Origin: an uncultured Schlesneria sp.
GTDB taxonomy: Bacteria > Planctomycetota > Planctomycetia > Planctomycetales > Planctomycetaceae
Direction of reading: 5' to 3'
NCBI GenBank assembly: GCA_903840265.1
Contig: CAIMFH010000168.1
Location: forward strand, 1 to 63,520
DNA: 63,520 bases
Within the stretch, counting starts at the first letter, position 1; every line of letters starts with the position of its first letter. The position numbers and the translations under genes were made by a program. The notes below the pieces were generated by a model. That model was given only the letters and a program-made list of their open reading frames with translations, did not search any database and was not told the DNA's origin. Of the stretch, positions 1-9,428 are shown one piece after another.

Positions 1-1
1 C

Positions 2-430
2 CTCGATGAAGCTGAAACAAATGGGGCTGACGCCCCATCTTCTGGCTTCACCGAACTGCACGCATGTGCGCTGCCATTTTCATCCAGATTTTCCCCCGGA
101 AAGCGCCGCCGTTTTCAACCGGGCTTAACAATGGGGTTGAAGAATTGTCACAAACTGAAACAACTTGATGTGACGAATACGGAAGTTCACGGATCGTGCT
201 TCAAAGTATTGGCGACATTACCGCTGGAGAACATCAAGGCGTCGCAAATCAGGCTCGAAGATCTTCACGTCCTCAAGGAGTGCAAGACCCTCAAGGGGCT
301 TCGACTCGACGCCAAAACCAAGACCGAAAGTGAGATGCAGGACAGGATCTGGGAGACCATCGGGCAACGAGCCGTCCTGGGACGCACATGGGCTGGCAAT
401 AAAGGGGACGCCCCCAAGTCCGGCAAATAG
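2..430 (+). CDS. Leucine-rich-repeat protein, C-terminal part (5' end outside window)
   Basis: The reading frame is open from the left edge through the ATG at 131 to the TAG at 428-430, so the gene most likely starts upstream of the window. The visible 142 residues include leucine-rich-repeat-like units: LKNCHKLKQLDVTNTEV, LATLPLENIKASQIRLEDL and LKECKTLKGLRLDA follow the planctomycete 'L..L..L.L..T.v' spacing. The segment coded before 131 also looks like the linker style of such proteins (GADAPSSGFTEL). In planctomycetes this kind of tail often ends a larger kinase or sulfatase-modifying-like protein, but no other domain is visible here. Function unknown. Confidence 0.5.
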   Translation, partial: LDEAETNGADAPSSGFTELHACALPFSSRFSPGKRRRFQPGLTMGLKNCHKLKQLDVTNTEVHGSCFKVLATLPLENIKASQIRLEDLHVLKECKTLKGLRLDAKTKTESEMQDRIWETIGQRAVLGRTWAGNKGDAPKSGK

Positions 431-737
431 GAAGCGATCAGCAAGCTGGTGGTTCGCGGAACGTCTGCTCGAAATCTCAACATCTGCAGAGCGGGGGTCA
501 CGCCAACATTGATTAGGCGATCAGTGTATTTTCCATTAATATTACTGGTGGAATGCTAACAATGCCTCGCCATGACCGCGGCAATAAATGATTTGATCGA
601 TCGAACTGGCGATCGTCAGTCATTTTGCGGAAGTTGGCACTTCCCTCTACACACTTGCCTGATTATCGTCGCACGCGCCGGTGTCTCTCATCACCCGCGC
701 AAGATACTTCCTTTATCGCATTCTAAGAAGGTTTCTT
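431..737. other. Intergenic region without recognisable gene
   Basis: About 300 bases between the leucine-rich-repeat tail and the VOC gene. I see no convincing reading frame, RNA or strong hairpin. An A+T-rich stretch around 520-550 (including ttttccattaatattac) could hold promoter elements for the next gene, but no clear -35/-10 pair can be named. Confidence 0.5.
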
Positions 738-1211
738 ATGAGCGTTAAACCGATCCCCGAGGGATATCACTCCGTCACACCATATCTGATCGTCTCCGAC
801 GCGGCCCGTGCTTTGGAGTTCTACAAGCAGGCGTTCGGGGCCGTGGAACTGATGCGTCTGGACGGGTCCAACGGAAAAATCATGCACGCCGAAGTCAAGA
901 TCGGTGATTCGCCTGTGATGCTGGCCGATGAGTTTCCGGAAATGGATGCGATCAGCCCGCAGACGTTGAAGGGTACTCCGGTCAGCCTGATGATCTATGT
1001 CGAAGATGTCGACGCGCGTTTCAAGCAGGCGATCGCCGCCGGCGCGACAGTACAGCGAGAAGTGCAGGACCAGTTCTACGGAGATCGCAGCGGAACACTG
1101 GTGGATCCGTTCGGTCATGTCTGGTCGCTCGCGACCCACGTTGAAGATGTCACTGTCGAGCAGGTTAAAGAGCGACTCGAGCAGATGATGAAACAAAGCC
1201 CAGAATGCTGA
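738..1211 (+). CDS. VOC-superfamily (PhnB/glyoxalase-like) protein
   Basis: A 157-residue single-domain protein of the vicinal-oxygen-chelate fold, closest to the PhnB-like/glyoxalase_9 type. The N-terminus TPYLIVSDAARALEFYKQAF is the typical first beta-alpha module; the middle HAEVKIGDSPVMLADE and the end YGDRSGTLVDPFGHVWSLAT are the usual second-module signatures. The ATG at 738 is preferred to an in-frame upstream start at 681 because aagaagg (725-731) sits six bases before it and homology begins there. Substrate unknown: relatives include metal-dependent isomerases, glyoxalases and resistance proteins. It appears monocistronic. Confidence 0.85.
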   Translation: MSVKPIPEGYHSVTPYLIVSDAARALEFYKQAFGAVELMRLDGSNGKIMHAEVKIGDSPVMLADEFPEMDAISPQTLKGTPVSLMIYVEDVDARFKQAIAAGATVQREVQDQFYGDRSGTLVDPFGHVWSLATHVEDVTVEQVKERLEQMMKQSPEC

Positions 1212-1416
1212 TCGGCTGATCGCTTTAGCCATTCTCACTGAACGATGGTCGCGGCAGGCAACTAGGTGAAGCAAAAGTTTCACTGGGTGTCATGACTCGA
1301 AAATGACTACACATGCGTTGAAAGGCGTGCAGGAGTTGCGATCGAACGGTATAAGGATCACACGCCCTCAACTCATTGCCGCAGTCAATGTTCGATGTTC
1401 GTGAAGTGAAGTACCT

Positions 1417-1608
1417 ATGAACCCGTCACCAAAACAGCCCGAGCGGCCAACTTCAATGACAGAGCCCTCCAAACCGGCAGCAGCACAATGCTCGACGGCG
1501 CCGGTCTGTCCAGTCTGCGGGGGGACGCTGCAGGACATCCGGCACAAACTGGTTTGCAGCCGATGCCATACGATTTGTGAGACCTGTTGCGAAGGGGGAC
1601 GAGGCTAA
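1417..1608 (+). CDS. Mini zinc-ribbon protein next to DUF455 gene
   Basis: A 63-residue protein with a Pro/Ser-rich front and a compact cysteine cluster: CPVCGG, then CSRCH, then CETCCEGG at the C-terminus. Two CxxC pairs spaced like this form a zinc ribbon. The reading frame is supported by this pattern and by the ATG at 1417; the gene ends 42 bases before the ferritin-like gene in the same direction, so they are probably co-transcribed. The function is not known to me; a metal or redox role alongside the di-iron protein is inference from neighbourhood. Confidence 0.65.
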   Translation: MNPSPKQPERPTSMTEPSKPAAAQCSTAPVCPVCGGTLQDIRHKLVCSRCHTICETCCEGGRG

Positions 1609-1650
1609 TCGCATCGCAGTCGTTGCGATCGATGCCAAGTCCGTGCTGCT

Positions 1651-2451
1651 ATGGAATTGCGAGCCTTTGCCGAGCGGGTGTTGTTGTCCGACTCCCTGGA
1701 TCTGAAGCTGGAACGTGTCCGCGAGAGCTTTACGGATGTGACGACAGGAACAGAGCTACGTGTCACCGAGCCTGTTCGACCGTCGAACCTGCAATTTGCT
1801 CCGCGACGGGCCGCTCCGGCGATGCCGCATCCCAGCACGTTCACCGATCCCAAGCGGCGCGCGATTGCGCATCACATTATGGCAAATCATGAGTTGCAGG
1901 CCTTGGAAGTGATGGCCTGGGTCCTGCTCGCTTTCCCTAATGCACCCGCCGAGTTTCGGACGGGAATCGCTCACGTAATGCAGGACGAGCAGCGACATAC
2001 GTTGATGCATATGGAACGATCGTCGGCCCTCGGCGTGAAATTCGGTGACCTGCCAGTGAACTGCTACATCTGGAAGAAGGCTTTGGGCTTCGAGAATGTG
2101 CTGCAATACATTGCCGGCTTGCCGCTTACATTCGAAGGACGAAATCTCGACCATACGCTCGAGTTTGAGGATTACTTTCTGAAGGCGGGCGACCCAAAGA
2201 GTGCCGCCATCATGAAGACGATCCATCGGGATGAGATCGCCCATGTCGCGTTCGGTATGGAGTGGTTGCGGCGACTGAAGCCGGAAGGGCAGTCCGAATG
2301 GGATGCCTATGTTCAGAACCTGCAATATCCACTGCGGCCCAACAAATCGATCGGTGACATTTTTCACGCCGAGCCGAGGCTCGCGGCAGGCATGACACCA
2401 GATTTCCTGAACCGACTCCAACACGATTCTGGGACACCGTCGCCGGAATGA
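1651..2451 (+). CDS. Ferritin-like DUF455 protein
   Basis: A 266-residue protein of the DUF455 branch of the ferritin-like superfamily. It begins with the family-typical MELRAFAERVLLSDSLDLKL and carries di-iron-type ligand motifs on four helices: HELQALE (E81/E86), DEQRH (E113, H116), a Glu-rich stretch near 168-173, and HRDEIAHVAFG (E195, H198). The family is often described as related to tRNA-modifying MiaE-type proteins, but no reaction is established for this branch. It lies just downstream of a mini zinc-ribbon gene. The C-terminal 20 residues look unstructured. The family call is firm, the function is open. Confidence 0.85.
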   Translation: MELRAFAERVLLSDSLDLKLERVRESFTDVTTGTELRVTEPVRPSNLQFAPRRAAPAMPHPSTFTDPKRRAIAHHIMANHELQALEVMAWVLLAFPNAPAEFRTGIAHVMQDEQRHTLMHMERSSALGVKFGDLPVNCYIWKKALGFENVLQYIAGLPLTFEGRNLDHTLEFEDYFLKAGDPKSAAIMKTIHRDEIAHVAFGMEWLRRLKPEGQSEWDAYVQNLQYPLRPNKSIGDIFHAEPRLAAGMTPDFLNRLQHDSGTPSPE

Positions 2452-2485
2452 CGGTCCGCGATTCTGCACATCGAAATCTTGTTCG

Positions 2486-2573
2486 GGGTGCCACGGTGTC
2501 GGAGTCCTCGACGTCGCCGTGTCTTGCTCTTGATCGGCACGGCCACCCCGAAGACGGTGAGTCCGTGGCACCC
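2486..2573. repeat. Dispersed inverted-repeat element, family A copy 1
   Basis: An 88-bp intergenic element with perfect 11-bp terminal inverted repeats gggtgccacgg (2486-2496) and ccgtggcaccc (2563-2573). Its inner sequence shares ggagtcctcgac and ccgtgtctt with the copies at 20165 and 31838. It contains no gene and has the look of a MITE or other non-autonomous repeat. Confidence 0.8.
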
Positions 2574-2821
2574 AAGCAAATCCAAATCGACAACTATTGT
2601 TGGGCCACTCAGACAGACCGGCAAAACCGATTCTGCGGAATAATCGGAATCCTCCCACCTTGGCTGGCAGGCGATTGTGATTTGCCTTTGCGCCAGGTCG
2701 GCGTAGGTTTGCAGCGTGTTGTCTTCATCGGGGCGGGAAACCAGATTCCTCGTTGAGGCACCACCGCATAAAAGTCGGGCCACTCGACTCGCGATGTTGA
2801 ATCTCAGGATCTACGTCCGAA

Positions 2822-4369
2822 ATGACCAATAAGACCAACGGATCGACCGACTCTGCCAATCCTCCACTGCGAGACCTCAGCCAACTACTGGCCGAATTTG
2901 GAATTCAGTCGAACAGCGCTGCGAAAAATGATCAGGCGCCAACGGCGGAAAGTCGCTCAGAACCAGCAGCACCGCAAAGTCCGACGCCCGGAATTACATC
3001 GTGGCTACCGAAACGCCATGTGCCGGACGCCGTTCGTGGCGACTCACAACTGGTGGCGTTATTCGATCGTGTGGAAGCGTTGCTCGGCCCCACCGCAGCA
3101 GCGTCTCAAGAAGAATGGTTTCCTCGCAGTCCCGAGCGACTGGAAGAAACGGGGCTCTCTTCAAACGACATCGAACGTCTGATCCTGAAGTACTTGCTGG
3201 CACGCGGGTCCGCTACGGGGCGCGCGATCTCGCAACAAGTTCGACTTTCGTTTGGCATCATCGACCCGATCCTGCGGGCGCTGAAATATGATCAACTGGT
3301 GGCATTCGTTGGCACCGCCGAAATGGGTGACTACGAATACACCATCACGGAAATGGGCCGCGAACGAGCTCGTCGATACGTCGAGGAATGCACCTACTAC
3401 GGTGCCGCACCCGTCGGCCTGCGCGACTATTTGAAGGCGATGGAAGTTCAAAGCATCGGCCAACAACAGGTGACCGAGCGTGATCTGCGCGAAGCATTCT
3501 CGGACTTGCTAATTAGTCCCGATCTGCTCGAACGTCTCGGACCAGCGATCAATTCTGGCCGAGGAATGTTCTTGTTCGGCGAGCCTGGTAATGGCAAGAC
3601 TAGCATTGCCGAACGAATCACCAAGTGCTTCGGCTCGACGATCTGGATTCCGCGCGCGTTGGGGATCGATGGCGATTTCATTCGTCTGTATGATCCGGGC
3701 GTTCACGAGGAAGTCCCGATCGAAACCAGCGAGGGCCTGTTCGACCTGTCTGGAGTCGATCCGCGCTGGATTCGCATCGTCCGTCCCACCGTCATCGCGG
3801 GGGGTGAATTGACGATGGAAGAGCTGGAAGTCTGCCAGAACCAGCAGACCAAAGTGTGCGAAGCACCGCTGCAACTGAAGAGTAACTGCGGTACGCTGGT
3901 CATCGACGACTTCGGCCGCCAGCGAATGCCCGTTTGCGACTTGTTGAACCGCTGGATCGTCCCGCTGGAAAAACGATACGACTTCTTGAGCCTTCCCAGT
4001 GGCAAGAAGATCCAGGTTCCATTTGATCAGTTAATTATTTTCTCAACGAATCTGGAACCGCGTGACTTGGTCGATGGGGCGTTCTTGCGACGAATTCCCT
4101 ACAAGATCCAAGTCCCGGACCCCACAGAAGCCGAGTTCCGCGAGATCTTCCGTCGTCTTTCGCCGCGAATGGGATTCCAATACGACGATGCCGCGGTGGA
4201 TCATCTGGTGCAAAAGCACTATCAAGCGGTCGGTCGCCCGTTCCGATCGTGCCAACCTCGCGACCTATTGCAACAGGTCCGAAACTACTGCACCTACAAG
4301 CAGCAACAGCGCACGATGACTCCCGCCTCGTTCGACTTCGCCGTCTCCACGTACTTCTCGGTGCTGTGA
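2822..4369 (+). CDS. AAA+ ATPase with N-terminal winged-helix-like domain
   Basis: A 515-residue cytoplasmic protein. Residues 1-60 are Pro/Ser/Ala-rich and probably disordered. Residues about 110-195 resemble a winged helix ([15 protein letters not shown] ... [20 protein letters not shown] ... [13 protein letters not shown]). An AAA+ module follows: Walker [10 protein letters not shown] (253-261), Walker [10 protein letters not shown] (358-365), then a sensor-like [19 protein letters not shown] with arginines. I recognise it as a planctomycete-type ATPase but not a named gene. There is no membrane segment. The ATG at 2822 is the first good start. The role could be transcriptional or chaperone-like control; that is inference. 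Confidence 0.8.
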   Translation: MTNKTNGSTDSANPPLRDLSQLLAEFGIQSNSAAKNDQAPTAESRSEPAAPQSPTPGITSWLPKRHVPDAVRGDSQLVALFDRVEALLGPTAAASQEEWFPRSPERLEETGLSSNDIERLILKYLLARGSATGRAISQQVRLSFGIIDPILRALKYDQLVAFVGTAEMGDYEYTITEMGRERARRYVEECTYYGAAPVGLRDYLKAMEVQSIGQQQVTERDLREAFSDLLISPDLLERLGPAINSGRGMFLFGEPGNGKTSIAERITKCFGSTIWIPRALGIDGDFIRLYDPGVHEEVPIETSEGLFDLSGVDPRWIRIVRPTVIAGGELTMEELEVCQNQQTKVCEAPLQLKSNCGTLVIDDFGRQRMPVCDLLNRWIVPLEKRYDFLSLPSGKKIQVPFDQLIIFSTNLEPRDLVDGAFLRRIPYKIQVPDPTEAEFREIFRRLSPRMGFQYDDAAVDHLVQKHYQAVGRPFRSCQPRDLLQQVRNYCTYKQQQRTMTPASFDFAVSTYFSVL

Positions 4370-4560
4370 TCATTCGTCGTGAACGGGACGAATCTTCGGA
4401 TCTGTCAATCGCTTCATGTTCCCTGAAGTGCCGCCGGTGCTTACAATCGGGGCTCGCGGACGACTTTGCGATGCTGTCAGACGGCAGGAGTTGCCCGCCA
4501 GGTTTTCATGATCGGCGTCGACAGGTCGCGAAGAATCCGGCGTGACCGCGGAGTTCCCAC

Positions 4561-6288
4561 TTGGATAGTCATCCCTTTCGTTTGCTTCGCAATCTGGGGC
4601 GTAGCCGCGAAATCGCGACTGTATTGCTCAATCACGGCTTTAGCGATCTGACCGATCGACTTGGCTTGCGTTCGGCCTGGTACCGCACGCGCCGATTCCT
4701 CTCACGCAAGCCGGCCGAGCCCGCTCGCCACTTGAGAATGGTGGAACGGATTCGCCTGACCCTCGAAAGCCTGGGGCCGACCTACATCAAGTTCGGGCAG
4801 GTCATGAGCACCCGTCCAGATCTGGTGCCCCCGGAAATGCTGGTCGAACTGAAGAAGCTTCAAGAGCGGGTGCCGCCATTTCCGTCTGCGGCCGCAGTCG
4901 AACGTCTGGAAGAGGAGTTAGGGAAACCTATCGCCGAGTTGTTCGCCAGTTTTGACACGACCCCGCTGGCCGCCGGTTCGCTCGGCCAGGTTCATCGGGC
5001 CGTTCACTTCAATGGAACGCATTTGGCAGTCAAGATTCGACGGCCTGGTGCGGTTCGGAATGTGGAACGCGATGTCAGCCTGATGCTGGAAATCGCGACG
5101 CTGATTGATCGCAACATTGCCGAAGCCAGAATCTTTGATCCAGTCGGCCTGGTCAATCACTTCGCCCGCACCATCCGTCGCGAACTCAATTTCGCTCGCG
5201 AAGGCCGGACGATGGACGAGTTCCGTCGCGTGTTTCGCGAGGATGCCACGCTGTACGTGCCGAATGTCTTCTGGGAACTGACAACGGAAGCGGTGCTGAC
5301 GATGGAGTACATCGATGCCTACAGCATCAGTGAACTCGTGGGCTTGGCTGGCGTCAGTGTGGAAACACAGTCGGTCGACGTGTTCACCGATCGCGCCGAC
5401 ATTCCCATTTCACAAGCGATCAATCCGGCGCAGGTGGCGGTGAATGGCGCACGAATTTTCATGAAGCAGGCGTTCGAATACGGCGTGTTTCATGGGGATC
5501 CGCATCCCGGCAATATCCGCATCCGTCATGATGGAACGATCTGCCTGCTGGACTATGGCATGATCGGAATGCTCGACGAGAAGACTCGCGAGCAGTTGAT
5601 CGATTTGCTGGTCGCCATCAGCAAGCAGAATGTTGATGGAGCGGTCAAACTGGTCCTGCAGATTGGCGAACCGTATCGCGAGGTCGACCGCACATTGCTG
5701 CAGGTCGATATGCGCGACTTCATTGCCAACTACTATGGCTTGCCGCTTGAGCGGATGAACGTGGGACGGCTGCTGTCGGATTTTGTCGGCATCATGTCCA
5801 ATCACGGCATTCGCTGCCCCGGCAGCCTGATGCTGCTGATTCGAGCACTTGTCACGCTGGAGGGGGTTGGCCGCGAACTTGACCCCGACTTCAACTTGGC
5901 GAAGCATCTGCAACCCTTTGTCGAACGCATGGTGCGACAGCGTTTTCATCCGTCTTATATCGCGGAGCGTCTGTACGCCGAGACGCAGAAGCTGCTGGAA
6001 CTGGCTCATGAAATGCCAGTCTATCTCAATGCCACGATGAAAAAGTTCAGCGAGAACGATCTGCGCATTCAGCTCGAACATCGAAATCTGGACCATTTCA
6101 TTCTGGAAATGGAGCGTTCCAGCAATCGACTGGTCGTGGGAATGGTCGTGGCGGCGCTGATCATGGCTTCGGCGTTGATCGTGGCGGGCAAGGTGAGTTC
6201 GCCCTGGATCAGCGTGCCGATGTACATCTGCTCAAGTCTGCTGGCGATTTGGCTGATTTTTGGTATCTTCCGCAGTGGCCGGTTGTAA
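4561..6288 (+). CDS. ABC1/UbiB (AarF) family atypical kinase
   Basis: A 575-residue protein of the ABC1/ADCK/UbiB family, linked in other bacteria to ubiquinone or other lipid-quinone homeostasis. It shows the KxGQ motif (TYIKFGQVMSTRPDLVP, about 75-90), the Ala-rich loop AAGSLGQVHRA (137-147), the conserved lysine in LAVKIRRPG (K158), the catalytic loop VFHGDPHPGNI and the metal-binding LLDYGMIGML. Two C-terminal hydrophobic helices (LVVGMVVAALIMASALIVAG and VPMYICSSLLAIWLIFGIF) anchor it in the membrane. The start must be the TTG at 4561: an in-frame stop lies at 4543, and the residues after TTG already match the family N-terminus. It appears to be a single gene. Confidence 0.9.
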   Translation: MDSHPFRLLRNLGRSREIATVLLNHGFSDLTDRLGLRSAWYRTRRFLSRKPAEPARHLRMVERIRLTLESLGPTYIKFGQVMSTRPDLVPPEMLVELKKLQERVPPFPSAAAVERLEEELGKPIAELFASFDTTPLAAGSLGQVHRAVHFNGTHLAVKIRRPGAVRNVERDVSLMLEIATLIDRNIAEARIFDPVGLVNHFARTIRRELNFAREGRTMDEFRRVFREDATLYVPNVFWELTTEAVLTMEYIDAYSISELVGLAGVSVETQSVDVFTDRADIPISQAINPAQVAVNGARIFMKQAFEYGVFHGDPHPGNIRIRHDGTICLLDYGMIGMLDEKTREQLIDLLVAISKQNVDGAVKLVLQIGEPYREVDRTLLQVDMRDFIANYYGLPLERMNVGRLLSDFVGIMSNHGIRCPGSLMLLIRALVTLEGVGRELDPDFNLAKHLQPFVERMVRQRFHPSYIAERLYAETQKLLELAHEMPVYLNATMKKFSENDLRIQLEHRNLDHFILEMERSSNRLVVGMVVAALIMASALIVAGKVSSPWISVPMYICSSLLAIWLIFGIFRSGRL

Positions 6289-6414
6289 GTTACTAGTGCG
6301 TGTCGCACTTACGTGTCGCGTCGCGGCATGGGTTGGACGAAGTGGTGTTCTGCCCGCGGGACGCCACAGTGACGTGGGATTGCGCTGTCATGCGCGACGA
6401 AAAGGACTGCTTTC

Positions 6415-7434
6415 ATGCAACGGATGCTTGTGACAGGCGGGTGCGGATTCATCGGTTCCAATTTCATTCGACTGGAACTCCAGACGAACCCGAATTTGTC
6501 GATCATCAACGTCGACAAGCTGACCTATGCCGGCAATCTTGAGAACCTGGCCGATTTTCAGAACGACTCGCGTTACCAGTTCGCTCGTGGTGATATCTGC
6601 GATAAAGAGTTTATCAACTCGCTGCTCAAGGACGGCAGCGTCGATGCCGTCGTGAACTTCGCCGCCGAGAGTCACGTCGATCGCAGCATTCTGGATTCGT
6701 CGCCGTTTGTGCAGACGAATATTGTCGGCACGCAGAACCTGCTGGATTGCAGCCGCCAGCACCAGATCAAGCGCTACCTGCAAGTCTCCACCGACGAAGT
6801 CTATGGCAGCCTGGGTGACGACGGAAAGTTCACCGAAGAAACGCCCTTGGCACCGAACAGCCCTTATTCCGCCTCCAAAGCCGCGGCCGATATGCTGGTA
6901 CGGGCGTATGTCCACACGTTCAATTTTCCGGCCGTGACGACTCGCTGCTCGAATAACTATGGACCATACCAGTTTCCAGAAAAGCTGATTCCTCTGTTTA
7001 TCTCGAACGCCTTGCAGGGTCAGTCGCTGCCAGTGTATGGCACGGGGTTGAACATTCGCGACTGGATTCACGTGGAAGACCATTGTCGTGGCATTGGGGC
7101 CGCACTCCGGCAGGGAAAGGTGGGCGAGGTCTACAATTTCGGCGGCAATTCCGAGCTGACGAACCTGGACCTGACTTATGCACTTCTGGAAGCACTCGGT
7201 AAGCCGCGCACCTTGATTCGCTATGTCAGTGATCGCCCCGGACACGACCATCGGTATGCAATCGATGCCACGAAAGCGAAACGAGAACTGGGTTGGGAAC
7301 CGAAAACAATCTTCCAGGAAGGGTTGCGGCAGACGATCGACTGGTACCTGTCCAACTCAGCATGGATCGAACGGATCAAGTCTGGAGTTTATCGTTCCTA
7401 CTACGAACAACAGTACGGCTCACGTCTGAACTAA
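6415..7434 (+). CDS. rfbB: dTDP-glucose 4,6-dehydratase
   Basis: A 339-residue extended short-chain dehydrogenase that converts dTDP-glucose to dTDP-4-keto-6-deoxyglucose, the second step to dTDP-L-rhamnose and related sugars of surface polysaccharides. It has the NAD-binding GGCGFIGSNFIR near the N-terminus, NFAAESHVDRSI, the catalytic STDEVYG and YSASK, and CSNNYGPYQFPEKLIP, all diagnostic for RmlB/RfbB. The length is that of the family. No other rhamnose-pathway genes (rmlA, C, D) are adjacent, so it is isolated here. The ATG at 6415 starts exactly at the Rossmann fold. Confidence 0.93.
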   Translation: MQRMLVTGGCGFIGSNFIRLELQTNPNLSIINVDKLTYAGNLENLADFQNDSRYQFARGDICDKEFINSLLKDGSVDAVVNFAAESHVDRSILDSSPFVQTNIVGTQNLLDCSRQHQIKRYLQVSTDEVYGSLGDDGKFTEETPLAPNSPYSASKAAADMLVRAYVHTFNFPAVTTRCSNNYGPYQFPEKLIPLFISNALQGQSLPVYGTGLNIRDWIHVEDHCRGIGAALRQGKVGEVYNFGGNSELTNLDLTYALLEALGKPRTLIRYVSDRPGHDHRYAIDATKAKRELGWEPKTIFQEGLRQTIDWYLSNSAWIERIKSGVYRSYYEQQYGSRLN

Positions 7435-7449
7435 ATTGCTTGGCGCTAC

Positions 7450-7479
7450 TCTGCTCACGAAAAATGTTTCGCGAGCAGA
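7450..7479 (+). terminator. rfbB: Hairpin downstream of rfbB
   Basis: Inverted repeat tctgctcacgaaa (7450-7462) and tttcgcgagcaga (7467-7479), 12 of 13 bases paired with a four-base loop, just after the rfbB stop. No T-run follows, so it may be an RNA-stabilising hairpin or Rho-independent terminator of poor quality. Confidence 0.4.
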
Positions 7480-7611
7480 AGTGCGCACGGTCATTTAGAA
7501 CCAGCCACTCTTCTCCAAGATGCTTGACAATCAGGGCCTCGCGGGATGATTGATATCGAGTCGTCTGTCTGAAATCGTTCTGCAACACTCCGGGCGCACG
7601 TCATAGAAAGA

Positions 7612-9336
7612 ATGTCGATGCTGTTCCGGATCATCGCTGCTGCAACTGCCGTGGCTCTACTAATGATTGCAGGGTGCGATAAGCAGAAAGCGCTGCCAGT
7701 GGCGGTTGCACCTGCCGCGACTCGGCGGGCTGATCCCTCGCCGAATGTGACAACATCACAAACTGGCGGAATCGTGTTTCGCGATCGAACAGCCGAGTCG
7801 CAGATACGATTCACCTATCGCAACGACGATGAGCATTCCGACTTCTCAATCTTGGAGTCACTCGGTGGTGGCGTCGCGATCTTCGATTTTGATCAGGACG
7901 GCCGAAAAGATGTTTTCCTGCCGGGTGGCGGTTTGTTCGGCGACAGGCAAACGTCAGGGCTGCCGTCCTCGCTCTTTCGTCAGATCGCAGATTGGCGGTT
8001 TGTCGAAGTCACCGGCCCCACGTTAATTGGGCCGTCACGGCACTACAGTCATGGTGCCGCCGTCGCCGACTGCAATGAAGATGGCTTTGACGACGTGCTG
8101 ATTACCGGGTTTGGCGGGCTGACGCTCTATCAGAATCAGGGTGATGGCAGCTTTCGTGATGTGACGGCCGAATCCAAATTGGATGATCGACTTTGGAGTT
8201 CCAGCGCGGCGTGGGGCGACTTCAATGGTGATGGGGTGCTGGATCTTTACGTCGCGCATTACGGCGACTGGTCATTTGATAAGCATCCCTCCTGTGAAGG
8301 GCCAGCGGGCCATCCTCGTGACGTTTGTCCCCCGCGGCAGTTCAATGGGCTGCCCGACTTGATCTACTTCGGCAAAGGGGATGGCGAATTTGATGACGCC
8401 ACGGCGGAAGCGGGCCTGCAACCCGATGGCAAAGGATTGGGTGTCGTCGCGGCCGACATCGATCTGGATGGAGATCTTGATGTCTACGTGTGTAACGACA
8501 CCGTCGCCAATTTCCTGTATCGAAACGATGGCCGAGGCCATTTCGAAGATATTTCGCTGACAAGTGGAACCGCATTCAGTGATCGCGGAACTCCGGACGG
8601 AAGCATGGGGGTGGACGTTGGTGATTACAACGGTGATGGCCTCCCTGACATCTGGGTCACGAACTACGAACGCGAGAACAACGCGCTCTATCGCAATTTG
8701 GGAAACGGCATCTTCCGGCATGTCAGTCAATCAATGGGGATTTCCGCCATTGGTGCCATGTACGTTGGATGGGGAACGCGGTTCATTGACGCAGATCTGG
8801 ATGGCGATGAGGATCTATTTGTTTCGAACAGCCATGTCATTCGTTTTCCGGTAGATACGCCGCGATTTCAGCGTCCGTTAATGTTAGAGAACACCAATGG
8901 CACGCGTTTTGTGAACGTTACCGAACGTTCCGGCGAATACCTGTCGCTGACACACGCCGGTCGCGGAGTCGCAACGGGTGACTTGGACGGCGATGGCGAC
9001 GAAGACATTGTTGTGTCACATGTGAATGAATCCGCTGCTGTTCTTTCGAACGAATCGACGCCAAAACGCAATTGGTTTGTCGTTCGCCTCATTGGCACTT
9101 CGTCGGCTCGCAGTGCGATTGGTGCTCGCGCGGTCGCTAGAATCGGGGACAAGTCGCTGACTCGCCAGATCCGTGGCGGGTCCAGTTATTTGTCGACCAG
9201 CGATAAGAGCTTGCACTTCGGTTGTGATTCGGCAGCGCAAATCGACGAACTGACTGTCACCTGGATTTCTGGTGGCCGCCTCGTGCTGCATAACATTCCG
9301 TGCAACCAAGTCGTTACAATCGTCGAGCCGAAGTGA
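7612..9336 (+). CDS. CRTAC1-like FG-GAP/VCBS lipoprotein with ASPIC/UnbV domain
   Basis: A 574-residue exported lipoprotein. The signal peptide ends in a lipobox (LMIAGC, about residue 22). At least seven FG-GAP/VCBS-type calcium motifs follow, e.g. DFDQDGRKDVF, DCNEDGFDDVL, DFNGDGVLDLY, DIDLDGDLDVY, DYNGDGLPDIW, DADLDGDEDLF and DLDGDGDEDIV, predicting a seven-bladed beta-propeller. The C-terminal ~75 residues (SAIGARAVARIGDKSLTRQI to the end) are the ASPIC/UnbV domain. It is followed 92 bases later by a TPR protein, a pairing common in planctomycetes. Likely outer or cell-surface scaffold; ligand unknown. Confidence 0.88.
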   Translation: MSMLFRIIAAATAVALLMIAGCDKQKALPVAVAPAATRRADPSPNVTTSQTGGIVFRDRTAESQIRFTYRNDDEHSDFSILESLGGGVAIFDFDQDGRKDVFLPGGGLFGDRQTSGLPSSLFRQIADWRFVEVTGPTLIGPSRHYSHGAAVADCNEDGFDDVLITGFGGLTLYQNQGDGSFRDVTAESKLDDRLWSSSAAWGDFNGDGVLDLYVAHYGDWSFDKHPSCEGPAGHPRDVCPPRQFNGLPDLIYFGKGDGEFDDATAEAGLQPDGKGLGVVAADIDLDGDLDVYVCNDTVANFLYRNDGRGHFEDISLTSGTAFSDRGTPDGSMGVDVGDYNGDGLPDIWVTNYERENNALYRNLGNGIFRHVSQSMGISAIGAMYVGWGTRFIDADLDGDEDLFVSNSHVIRFPVDTPRFQRPLMLENTNGTRFVNVTERSGEYLSLTHAGRGVATGDLDGDGDEDIVVSHVNESAAVLSNESTPKRNWFVVRLIGTSSARSAIGARAVARIGDKSLTRQIRGGSSYLSTSDKSLHFGCDSAAQIDELTVTWISGGRLVLHNIPCNQVVTIVEPK

Positions 9337-9428
9337 ATCCGCAGGCGGCAATCGCCTTCAGGCTCGCTTGTTGAGTCAAATCGCGATGATCGATCATGGT
9401 GACGATCGACCGACCATGAAACTTGTTA

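Noticed and set aside
1756-2658. 300-codon minus-strand frame
   Set aside because: Antisense to the DUF455 gene and a family A repeat; no domain.
2448-2756. 102-codon plus-strand frame after DUF455
   Set aside because: It covers the family A repeat and shows no protein-like pattern.
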